From: RBG-16-64-13 sp963718375
GTDB lineage: Bacteria > Actinomycetota > Thermoleophilia > RBG-16-64-13
Assembly (NCBI GenBank): GCA_963718375.1
Contig: CAVQZD010000008.1
Location: forward strand, 18,219-82,218
Direction of reading: 5' to 3'
Length of the DNA: 64,000 nucleotides
This document shows positions 8,728-15,475 of this stretch, one piece after another. Made by a program: the position numbers and the translations under genes. Position 1 is the stretch's first letter; each line of letters begins with the position of its first letter. Below the pieces are notes generated by a model. It saw nothing but the letters and a program-made list of their open reading frames with translations. It was not told where the DNA came from and did not search any database.

Positions 8728-9340
8728 CGCCACCTCCATCTCCGGTACGCAGAAGACCTTCAGACCCTACCACGAAGAGCTTCGGATGTGCCCGGACGCT
8801 GTCGAGGAAGAAGTCGTCATCCTCTCCTCTCCGCTGCCATTCCGCGAACGAGACTATGGTCGGGTCGATGGGCCTCCCGAGCGCTCCCTCCGCCTCAGTG
8901 AGCGCCGCGCACACATCGTCGTGGTTCACGTCGTCGCCCACGATCATCAAGTCGAGGCCGCTGGACGCGTCGTCCATCCCCGAGGCCTGTGAACCGTATA
9001 CGAACGCAACTCGGACCTTGTCGCCGAGCGGGCCCACCGCCTCCTGCAGGGGCTCGACCAGTCCGACCGTCTTAGCGACGAGCGAACGCAGTTCCTCGAA
9101 CACGGCCGACTGCCGGTTGGCCTGATAGTGCTTCTCCCAGCCGAGACTGCGGACGGTCACCAGACCGCTCGCGGCAAGGCGCTGAAGTTCACGATGAACA
9201 GCCCCCGTCCCCGAACAGGCCAGAGCGATGACTTCCTTGGAGAGGAAGCTCCTGTCGGGTTGGCCGAACAGGATGCCGAGGACTCGTTGCTGTACCTTCG
9301 AAAATAGAACATCAGCGATTCGGACGTCTTCAATTCCCAT
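8714..9340 (-). CDS. HTH regulator fused to a nucleotidyltransferase (MNT-like) domain
   Basis: This 208-residue protein has an N-terminal winged-helix region (about 10-75: VQQRVLGILFGQPDRSF, EVIALACSGTGAVHRELQRL, LVTVRSLG). A polymerase-beta-type nucleotidyltransferase core follows (about 105-140) with the motif GSQASGMDDASSGLDLMIVG. In active family members the second part normally reads S-D-x-D. Here it reads S-G-L-D, so one metal-binding Asp appears to be replaced by Gly and catalysis may be lost or altered. Similar HTH-MNT fusions are common in bacteria as transcription regulators or toxin-antitoxin-like proteins. Two palindromes lie over and upstream of the start codon, consistent with autoregulation. 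It is the first gene of a probable operon with the YjbQ and Fe-S genes. Confidence 0.72.
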   Translation of the reverse strand: MGIEDVRIADVLFSKVQQRVLGILFGQPDRSFLSKEVIALACSGTGAVHRELQRLAASGLVTVRSLGWEKHYQANRQSAVFEELRSLVAKTVGLVEPLQEAVGPLGDKVRVAFVYGSQASGMDDASSGLDLMIVGDDVNHDDVCAALTEAEGALGRPIDPTIVSFAEWQRRGEDDDFFLDSVRAHPKLFVVGSEGLLRTGDGGGDGRS

Positions 9341-9374
9341 AGTGGGAATACTAATACCTAAATTGGGAATTCCC
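9333..9374 (-). promoter_or_regulatory. Paired palindromic operator candidates at the HTH-MNT start
   Basis: A perfect inverted repeat ATTCCCA-TAG-TGGGAAT (9333-9349) spans the ATG of the HTH-nucleotidyltransferase gene. A second perfect palindrome, GGGAATTCCC (9365-9374), lies about 28 bases upstream, centre to centre. Both share the TTCCC/GGGAA half-site. The A+T-rich stretch between them could hold the -10 region. Binding by the encoded winged-helix protein is an inference from position. Confidence 0.55.
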
Positions 9375-9499
9375 CATCCTCCGAAGGACGTATTTTTCGC
9401 CGAGGATAGGTGTCGTCACAAAGGTGCCGCACCAGGGCTGCTGCCGGTGCCGCCGTGGTTCTGCCGGCAGCACCGCAACCGGGTACTGCGGCAACTGAG

Positions 9500-9572
9500 T
9501 GGAGGTAAGGGGATTCGAACCCCTGGCCTTCGCGATGCGAACGCGACGCTCTCCCAACTGAGCTATACCCCC
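9500..9572 (-). tRNA. tRNA-Ala (anticodon CGC)
   Basis: Read on the minus strand, the 73-base cloverleaf has acceptor arms GGGGGTA and TACCTCC, a D-arm AGCTCAGTTGGGAGAGC, an anticodon stem TCGCG/CGCGA with loop TTCGCAT (anticodon CGC), and a T-arm with GGTTCGAATCC. The third acceptor pair is G3:U70, the classic alanine identity element, and the discriminator base is A73. The 3' CCA is not encoded; the next bases are CTG. It decodes GCG alanine codons. The A+T-rich sequence around 9610-9620 may contain its -10 element. Confidence 0.95.
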
Positions 9573-9634
9573 AGGCGGATAGCCCTCTGTCACGAGACGG
9601 ATGGGCCGCGTATTTATAGCACAGGGGGCCGCGA

Positions 9635-9700
9635 CCTGCACCCGCAGCGACGATCGCGCACGCCGCCCGCGCGCCGCCTGCACCCGCAGCGACGATCGCG
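9635..9700. repeat. 24-bp direct repeat upstream of the tRNA gene
   Basis: The sequence CCTGCACCCGCAGCGACGAT plus four more bases occurs twice (9635-9658 and 9677-9700), 42 bases apart. It lies in the 198-base gap between tRNA-Ala and the methylglyoxal synthase gene. I see no gene in this gap. It must contain the tRNA promoter on one strand and the mgsA promoter on the other. Confidence 0.7.
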
Positions 9701-9770
9701 GGCGCCCGGCGACCCGTGGGTCGCGGTTGCTGTAAGCTAGCCGCAGGGATAAGCGTGACGAAGGAGAGCC

Positions 9771-10217
9771 ATGCCCACAACGCCCGCAACAACAGAGTTC
9801 ACCCCGCGCGCTCACGCGTTGCCCAAGACCATCGCGCTCATCGCCCACGACAACAAGAAGCAGGACTTGGTGGATTGGGGCCGCTTCAACCTGGATACGC
9901 TCAGCCAGTATCACCTGGTGGCCACCGGCACCACGGGCGGCCTCCTGGAGAGGGAGTTAGGCCTGCCGGTGGAGAAGCTCAAGAGTGGTCCGCTGGGCGG
10001 TGACCAGCAGATTGGGGCCAAGATCGTAGACGGGGGCATCGACCTAGTGGTGTTCTTCTGGGATCCTCTGGAGCCGCATCCCCACGATGTGGACGTCAAG
10101 GCCCTGCTGCGCATAGCGGTGGTCTACGACATCCCCATGGCGTGCAACCGGTCTTCGGCCGACTTCATCATCTCGTCGCCTCTGATGAGGGAGCCCGGCT
10201 TTCAAGAGAAGCACTGA
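9771..10217 (+). CDS. mgsA: Methylglyoxal synthase
   Basis: This 148-residue protein matches MgsA throughout: IALIAHDNKKQDLVDW near the start, LVATGTTGGLLE, the SGPLGGDQQIGAKI phosphate-binding/catalytic region, and the WDPLEPHPHDVDVKALLRIA signature. MgsA converts dihydroxyacetone phosphate to methylglyoxal and phosphate, a bypass of lower glycolysis used under phosphate limitation or carbon overflow. An AAGGAG ribosome-binding site lies just before the ATG. The first 15 or so residues (Thr/Pro-rich) are longer than in most family members. It appears to be a single-gene transcript. Confidence 0.96.
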   Translation: MPTTPATTEFTPRAHALPKTIALIAHDNKKQDLVDWGRFNLDTLSQYHLVATGTTGGLLERELGLPVEKLKSGPLGGDQQIGAKIVDGGIDLVVFFWDPLEPHPHDVDVKALLRIAVVYDIPMACNRSSADFIISSPLMREPGFQEKH

Positions 10218-10300
10218 CGAGCCCTGACGAGGGCGCGGTCGCCTCTGGCCGGCGGCGGTCGCGCCGGGGCGGGTGGCCCCAGGCCTCGGGCACCCCGTCG

Positions 10301-10336
10301 CTTCGCGGCGCTACTTCGCGGCGCTACTTCGCGGCG
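10301..10336. repeat. 13-bp tandem repeat across the asp23-family stop codon
   Basis: CTTCGCGGCGCTA is repeated at 10301-10313 and 10314-10326, followed by a partial third copy at 10327-10336. Read on the minus strand, each full unit supplies a TAG, and one of these (10324-10326) is the stop codon of the Asp23-family gene. A change in copy number would alter or extend the C-terminus. Confidence 0.75.
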
Positions 10337-10743
10337 CGAGCCGCCTCTCGGGGGGGAAGCGTGATCTCGTCCACGAAAAGGGTCACTGCGTCCAGGTCGA
10401 GGCTGAGGAGGGCGGTCATCCGCGAGCGGACGGCTATCTCCACCTGGTCGGCCAACTCGGGTATCACCGTTCCCCAGGCCACGCGCGCGTGTATCTCGAC
10501 TTCGGCGCCGCCATGGGGCGAATCCTTGACTACCACTCCACCGGAGTGGATCTCGCGGACCCGAGACGAGAGCTTCTTCCAGTGCGAAGCATGCATCTCG
10601 ACTATGCCGGGCACGGTGCGGGCGGCATCAGCGGCGTAGCTGGCGATCACTTCGTGCGACACCAACGGCGGTTCCTCTTGCCGAAGTTGGCCCAACGGGA
10701 CCGGCATCTCTCCCGAGAGTCTTTCGTCCTCCGGCTCAACCAT
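10324..10743 (-). CDS. Asp23/Gls24-family envelope stress protein
   Basis: This protein of about 139 residues has the family core: VSHEVIASYAADAARTVPGIV, then VREIHSGGVVVKDSP, then VEIHARVAWGTVIPELADQVEIAVRSRM and a beta-rich end. Gls24/Asp23 proteins are small, often membrane-associated proteins linked to alkaline or envelope stress in Gram-positive bacteria and actinobacteria. The start chosen is the ATG at 10743 (MVEPEDE), which follows a GGGGGG-rich site; an upstream extension to 10812 is non-conserved in character. The stop codon lies inside a 13-bp tandem repeat. It is on the same strand as, and 53 bases downstream of, the metallophosphoesterase gene. Confidence 0.8.
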   Translation of the reverse strand: MVEPEDERLSGEMPVPLGQLRQEEPPLVSHEVIASYAADAARTVPGIVEMHASHWKKLSSRVREIHSGGVVVKDSPHGGAEVEIHARVAWGTVIPELADQVEIAVRSRMTALLSLDLDAVTLFVDEITLPPREAARAAK

Positions 10744-10796
10744 GATGCCCCCCTTCGCCTCTCGTGATCCACCCTTGCGATGGTTACAGAAGGAGT

Positions 10797-11681
10797 CTAC
10801 AACAATCTCCAAAGGGTCGCCTCCGGCCTTGTGAAGAGCCGGAAGGGTAAGAAGCCCACGCCCACCCCTCTGGTGATGACGATCTTGCCCCGTCCCCAGT
10901 CGTGTACGCCCGATAGGTGGTCGTGGTCCTCCTTGTGCAGCGCGGTGAGCCCGGCAGGCCCGGGCACACGCAACTGGCCACCGTGAGTGTGGCCGGCGAA
11001 GGCGAGCGGAAAGATGTCGGCCAAGAGCGAATCGCCATTGGGCGGATCGTGGATGAGCAGGACAGGGAAGGCGGCGGTGTCATCACTCCTGGGGACGGCA
11101 CCCGGCTGCAAGAGGTCGTAGCCTCCGGTCAGGTGGTCGGCGCCGCAGAGCACCAGGGAGTGACCATCCCGCGGCGGCAGCTTGGTGCACTCGTCGCGGA
11201 GTAGCGCGATGCCGGCCGTCTGCCACAGCGCGTGAGTGTCTCGGGGCCGGGCAAGAGGCGCTTTGCTCAGCCCGTACTCGTGATTGCCTGTGACGGCGAA
11301 TGTGCCCAGCGGAGGGTGAAGCCGGGCAAGCAACCGCAGACACGCCTCACTGCCCCGCGGTACACCCAGGACGTCCCCGGTGAGCACCACCAGATCGGGC
11401 TCCAGACCCTCGGCCCAGCCGATCACCTTCTCGAGATTGCGCTCGTTGGCCGAGAAGGAGCCCGCGTGCACGTCGGAGAGGTGCAGCACGGTAAGCCCCG
11501 ACCACGCTGTCGGCAGCCCAGGCACCTCGAGGTCCGACTGGCGGCACTCCACCCAGCGTGCCTCATATGTCATGTACGAGGCCGCGGCCGCGCCGGCGGC
11601 CGCCGTCCCCGCCAGGAGGCGCCGAAATGGGCGTCGTGCGGCCCCGCGTGCGGGCTCTCGCGCTGATCGGTGTGCCTTCAT
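10797..11681 (-). CDS. Membrane-anchored metallophosphoesterase
   Basis: This protein of about 294 residues has a positively charged N-terminus and one hydrophobic segment (about residues 20-40), then all calcineurin-type metal-binding motifs in order: LHLSDVHAGSF (D-x-H), VLTGDVLG (GD), VTGNHEYG (GNHE), LIHDPPNG (H) and FAGHTHGGQL (GHTH). This matches the YkuE/YaeI-like phosphoesterases, which act on phosphoester or lipid substrates at the membrane surface. The start is taken as the ATG at 11681; an ATG nine bases upstream (11690) is equally possible, and longer versions read into antisense of the divergent gene. It is divergent from the inositol-phosphatase-like gene. Confidence 0.88.
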   Translation of the reverse strand: MKAHRSAREPARGAARRPFRRLLAGTAAAGAAAASYMTYEARWVECRQSDLEVPGLPTAWSGLTVLHLSDVHAGSFSANERNLEKVIGWAEGLEPDLVVLTGDVLGVPRGSEACLRLLARLHPPLGTFAVTGNHEYGLSKAPLARPRDTHALWQTAGIALLRDECTKLPPRDGHSLVLCGADHLTGGYDLLQPGAVPRSDDTAAFPVLLIHDPPNGDSLLADIFPLAFAGHTHGGQLRVPGPAGLTALHKEDHDHLSGVHDWGRGKIVITRGVGVGFLPFRLFTRPEATLWRLL

Positions 11682-11733
11682 GCCTGTCATGGTACCCCGG
11701 CGCGCCGGGGCGGTGGTATGGTTACCTGCGAAG

Positions 11734-12603
11734 ATGGACGCGCGAAGACTCACACCAGACAGCCAGCGCTGGCTGGCCTGCGCCGCCGACATGGCCGTGG
11801 CCGGCAAGGCGGCGGCTGCCCCGCTCTATGGCACGGCGGCCGGGCGCGAGTCGCTGGGCGTCGGGGCGGGCGGCGATGACACCCTGGAGATCGACCAGGC
11901 CTGCGAGATGGCTATCCGTCAGGTATTGGCCGAAAAAGCCCCCGCGCCCTACCGGCTGGTGTCAGAAGAGGCGGGCATCGTCGGGCCTGCCGGGGCTCCG
12001 TGGACCGTGGTCGTGGACCCCGTAGACGGCAGCTTGAACGCCAAGCACGGGCTGCAGCCCTTCGGCGGCTCCATCGCGATAGCGCAAGGGGACACGCTGG
12101 CTGATCTCGTCATAGGCCACGTCGAAGACTACGTGCGTCCCCAGGCCTTCGCGGCCGCGAAAGGAGCAGGGCTGACCCCAGAGGGGGACCCGCAGCGCTT
12201 CGAGAGCGACCTGGTGGAGATATTGCTGCTGGAGGCGGGGCGCCCGGATCGTCACCGTTTTGACTATCGTGAGCTCTCGGCCATCGCGGGCGCCGGTCAA
12301 AGCCGGGACCTGCGCGTGCGGCAGATCGGGTCTATAGCCCTCTCGCTGTGTTACCTAGCAACAGGGGTAGCGGACACGCTGGTAGCCGCGGTCGGCGCGC
12401 GCTCCGTGGACCTGGCTGCGGGATTCCTCATACTCGCTGAGGCGGGCGGTGGGGTGGCCGCGCTGGATGGCTCGGACGTCTGGGCACAGCCGCTCGATCT
12501 GGAGAAGAGGAGCCCGTTCGTGGCCTGGCGGGCCGGCCTGGATGGGCCCGGCCTAGTCTCCCGGGCCCAGAAGCTCTACTCCACCCTCCTGGTCAGCCCC
12601 TAG
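11734..12603 (+). CDS. Inositol-monophosphatase/FBPase-superfamily phosphatase
   Basis: This 289-residue protein has the superfamily metal sites: LVSEEAG (Glu-Glu), VVDPVDGSLNAKHG (variant of DPxDGTxN) and SVDLAAGFLILAEAGG (the C-terminal Asp). These enzymes hydrolyse phosphomonoesters such as inositol phosphate, fructose bisphosphate or PAP using Mg2+. The variant DGSLNAKHG, where IMPases normally have DGTxNFxxG, leaves the substrate open; archaeal-type bifunctional phosphatases are another possibility. The start is the ATG at 11734 (MDARRLTP); an upstream open extension overlaps the divergent gene and is unlikely. The last 51 bases overlap the 3' end of the convergent Ala/Pro-rich gene. Confidence 0.82.
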   Translation: MDARRLTPDSQRWLACAADMAVAGKAAAAPLYGTAAGRESLGVGAGGDDTLEIDQACEMAIRQVLAEKAPAPYRLVSEEAGIVGPAGAPWTVVVDPVDGSLNAKHGLQPFGGSIAIAQGDTLADLVIGHVEDYVRPQAFAAAKGAGLTPEGDPQRFESDLVEILLLEAGRPDRHRFDYRELSAIAGAGQSRDLRVRQIGSIALSLCYLATGVADTLVAAVGARSVDLAAGFLILAEAGGGVAALDGSDVWAQPLDLEKRSPFVAWRAGLDGPGLVSRAQKLYSTLLVSP

Positions 12604-14508
12604 GAGCTTGTCCGCGGCGTCGAGGGCCTTGGCCTGCACCTGCGGATCGGAGTGGTCGAGGGTGCGATAGATGATGTCGCGTGCGGCGGGACTGCCGATG
12701 CTCCTCAGTTGGTCGATGGCGGCCCTCTTGAGCTCGACGTCGCCCTCGCCGTTGATCACCTTCTCCAACTCGTTCGGCTGCAGGAAGGCGAGCGTGATGG
12801 CCTGCTCGTCCGGCGGCAAAGTGAGCAATCCGGCAGCGGTGCTCACACCGCCCCCGAGATCGACCAAGAAGTTGTCATCGGCGGCTGGGGCCATGGGCTG
12901 CGCGAAGTCCGCCACGGGTGCCGCTGGGGCTGCCTGCTGAGGCACGAGACCAGGGTCGGACTTGGCCCAGAAAGCGGCGGCGGCGGCGGCGATGGCTGCC
13001 TCGGCGCTCCTCGTGACGTCATCCACCTCGGCCCTGCGGGTGTCCGCGGCGCTGATCGCAGGCGCGTCGGCCACGGGCGGCTCCGGCACGGGCGCGGGCG
13101 GCGCGGCTTGAGGCACAGGCGCTGGCTGTGGTTCGGGCAAGGGCGTCTCTACGGGCGCGGGCACCGGCTGAGGTTCGGGCGCCGCCTGCTGCTGCGCGGC
13201 GGGCGCGCCTGCGAGAGCGGCCGCGCCTAGGCCGGCTATCATGGCGGGCCCGGGCGCAGGGGCGGGCTGGGCTACGGGAACTGCGGGTGCCGGGGGCACG
13301 AGCGGTGCCGCAGCCATCGCGGCGGCGCCGTTCAAACCGTTGGCATCCCAAGCGGGTTGCCAGGCTGGGGCGGGTTGCGGTGCCACGGGTTGCGGTGCCA
13401 CGGGTTGCGGTATCTCGGGTAGGACGGGCGCGGGTTGCGCAGGGGCCACTTCTACGGGCTGCGCCGCCGGGGACACCAGAGGCGCGCCGGGCGCGCCGGC
13501 TGCAGGCGAACCGTAGAAGGAGGAGCGGTCTTCATTGGGGGCGGCCGCAGCGGCTACGCCGCCAAGCACGGCTGCCCCTGCGAGCGCGCCGGTGCCCACT
13601 CCGGGAGCGGCTGACGTCGCCATGGGCGGGGGACCGGCCTGGGGAGCGGGCGCCTGCATCGGGGCCGCCGCGGGTTGCGGCGCAAAGGGCTGTGGCGCGG
13701 CAGGTTGCGGCGCAAAGGGCTGTGGCGCGGCAGGTTGCGGCGCAGGAGGGGCCGCCTGTGCGGGCGGAGCGGCCATGCCCGCGTACTCCTGCTGGGCGGC
13801 GAGCTGGGCCTGGGCCTGCGCTGCCTTCATGGACTGTTCCAGGCCGCTGCCCCAACGCCTGAGCTGTGAAAGCCTAGCCCGGGCCTGGTCGTTGGACTTG
13901 AGCTCTTTGGGTAGTTCGGCGGTAGCGATCAGGGCCAGCACCCTCTCGGGGCGGAACACTGTCAGACGATTGGTGTCGTCTTGGGTGATGTCGCCCCATC
14001 CGCTGAGGATGTCCAAGAACACGGTCTGCAAGGGGTCGGAGCCGGGAATGAACTGCTCCATGGGTATCGACTCCATCCGCGGCGCGGGAGCGGCAGGCAC
14101 GACCTGCTGAGGGACGGTGCCAGTCGGGACGGTGCCTATGGGAGCGGCGGCTTGCGGCGCGGCTTGCGGCGCATTCAGGGGCGCCGCGGCGGCCACTCCT
14201 GCGGCGGCCAGGGGCGCCGCGGCTGCCATACCCGGGGCCTGGGCAGCGTAGGGTGACTGTGCGAAGCCGGAATCGGGTTCCTCCATGGCGGCCCTTTGCT
14301 GAAGATCCGCGTAGCGAGCGCGCTTGTCGGCTCCGTGGGGCTTCTTCTCGGCGGACTTCTTGGCCTTCGGCTCCTTCACAGGCTTGGGCGAGTCGCCGGC
14401 CTTCTTGCGTCGCTGAGAGCGCGACATCACGATCAGCAGTATCAAGATGACTACCAGCCCGCCTAGTACCGCATACATCCCCCATGAGACCCCAAAGAGC
14501 TCAGGCAT
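12553..14508 (-). CDS. Membrane-anchored Ala/Pro-rich protein with HEAT-like C-terminus
   Basis: This 651-residue protein has one N-terminal membrane helix (about 11-28: YAVLGGLVVILILLIVMS), a strongly basic Lys-rich stretch (about 30-65) and a short conserved-looking segment (about 150-225: DPLQTVFLDILSGWGDI). A very long Ala/Pro/Gln-rich linker with tandem PQPFAPQPAA repeats follows. The last 90 or so residues are helical (PNELEKVINGEGDVELKRA, RDIIYRTLDHSDPQVQAKAL) and resemble HEAT repeats. I recognise no family for the full protein; a cytoplasmic scaffold tethered to the membrane is a reasonable reading. Its 3' end overlaps the inositol-phosphatase-like gene on the other strand. It starts close to, and divergent from, the capsule-regulation genes. 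Confidence 0.72.
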   Translation of the reverse strand: MPELFGVSWGMYAVLGGLVVILILLIVMSRSQRRKKAGDSPKPVKEPKAKKSAEKKPHGADKRARYADLQQRAAMEEPDSGFAQSPYAAQAPGMAAAAPLAAAGVAAAAPLNAPQAAPQAAAPIGTVPTGTVPQQVVPAAPAPRMESIPMEQFIPGSDPLQTVFLDILSGWGDITQDDTNRLTVFRPERVLALIATAELPKELKSNDQARARLSQLRRWGSGLEQSMKAAQAQAQLAAQQEYAGMAAPPAQAAPPAPQPAAPQPFAPQPAAPQPFAPQPAAAPMQAPAPQAGPPPMATSAAPGVGTGALAGAAVLGGVAAAAAPNEDRSSFYGSPAAGAPGAPLVSPAAQPVEVAPAQPAPVLPEIPQPVAPQPVAPQPAPAWQPAWDANGLNGAAAMAAAPLVPPAPAVPVAQPAPAPGPAMIAGLGAAALAGAPAAQQQAAPEPQPVPAPVETPLPEPQPAPVPQAAPPAPVPEPPVADAPAISAADTRRAEVDDVTRSAEAAIAAAAAAFWAKSDPGLVPQQAAPAAPVADFAQPMAPAADDNFLVDLGGGVSTAAGLLTLPPDEQAITLAFLQPNELEKVINGEGDVELKRAAIDQLRSIGSPAARDIIYRTLDHSDPQVQAKALDAADKLLGADQEGGVELLGPGD

Positions 14509-14625
14509 CGTCCTCTCCTTCAGCGCCTGTGCGCAACCACGAACACGCTCACTGTATAGTGTGCTTCGATAATATTCGCTTTGCCTCTATTAAACACCTG
14601 CCCGAGGGGGAGGAGGACAGGCGCG

Positions 14626-15435
14626 CTGATAGACACGCATTCACATTTGCTTGCGGGAGTCGACCACGGCTGCCCCGACCTGCAGACCAGCGTCCGCATG
14701 GCGCGGTCGGCGGCGGAGTCCGGTATCGACACCGTGGTGTGCACTCCGCACCTGCACGAATACGAGCCCGAGACGGTGGAGAGCGTGCGCGCGGTGGCCG
14801 ACGAACTGCGGGGTGCCCTGGCCGAGGCGGGCGTCGATCTGCGGCTCTTGGTAGGGTTCGAGGCCGATCTGGGCGTGGCAACGGGCGGCGGCGTGGAGCG
14901 ACTGAAGCAGCTCACGGTCGAAGGCACCGATACGGTGCTGGTGCTGGAGATGCCCTACGGCGGTTGGCCTCCGTACCTGGAGGACACGCTCTTCCGCCTG
15001 TCCACCTGGGGCCTGAAGCCGGTGCTGGCCCACCCGGAGCGTAACGACCAGGTCCAGGACCGCCCCGAGGTGCTCGAAGGGTGCCTGAAGGCCGGGGCGG
15101 TGGCGCAGTGCACGGTGGCCAGCCTGACAGGCGAGTTCGGCCGGGGCCCACGCCGCGCTTTCGAGGCGATGCTGGCGCTGGGCTATGTGAGCCTTCTGGC
15201 CACCGATGCGCATGCCTACCGTACCGACGGCTGGACGCTCGGCCCCGTGCTGGAGAGCCTGCGCGGCACGCTCTCCGAGGGTGAGTTGGCGGCGCTGGTG
15301 GACGAGAACCCTCGGCGCCTCTTGGGCGGTGAACCGCTGCTCAAGATCCGGCCGGAGCCGGGCGGGAGCGCGCGCGGCGGCGGGTCACGTTCGGACGGCG
15401 GACGGTGGCTGCGCAGCTGGCGACGAGGCTCTTGA
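14626..15435 (+). CDS. CpsB/CapC-type tyrosine-protein phosphatase; probable CTG start
   Basis: This protein of about 269 residues is of the PHP class with the four metal-binding motifs in order: IDTHSHLL, CTPHLH, HPERND and ATDAHA. CpsB phosphatases dephosphorylate the tyrosine-rich tail of the BY-kinase and so control capsule chain assembly. Family members start M-I-D-x-H. Here the codon before IDTHSH is a CTG at 14626, with GGAGGAGG ending nine bases upstream, so CTG is the likely initiator. A TTG 45 bases upstream would instead place the Shine-Dalgarno sequence inside the gene. The C-terminal 30 residues are Gly/Arg/Ser-rich. The BY-kinase gene begins 40 bases downstream, its expected partner. 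Confidence 0.87.
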   Translation: MIDTHSHLLAGVDHGCPDLQTSVRMARSAAESGIDTVVCTPHLHEYEPETVESVRAVADELRGALAEAGVDLRLLVGFEADLGVATGGGVERLKQLTVEGTDTVLVLEMPYGGWPPYLEDTLFRLSTWGLKPVLAHPERNDQVQDRPEVLEGCLKAGAVAQCTVASLTGEFGRGPRRAFEAMLALGYVSLLATDAHAYRTDGWTLGPVLESLRGTLSEGELAALVDENPRRLLGGEPLLKIRPEPGGSARGGGSRSDGGRWLRSWRRGS

Positions 15436-15475
15436 CTGATAGGACCTCATCGTACGCCTATGGTACGCTTTCCGC

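Noticed and set aside
9500..9572. Integrative-element attachment site at the tRNA gene
   Set aside because: No integrase is nearby and I see no second copy of the tRNA 3' end in the window.
9358..9914. Protein-coding genes across the tRNA-Ala region
   Set aside because: The open frames read through the tRNA (the translated tRNA signature GYSSVGRA is visible) and the G+C-rich gap; they have no family features.
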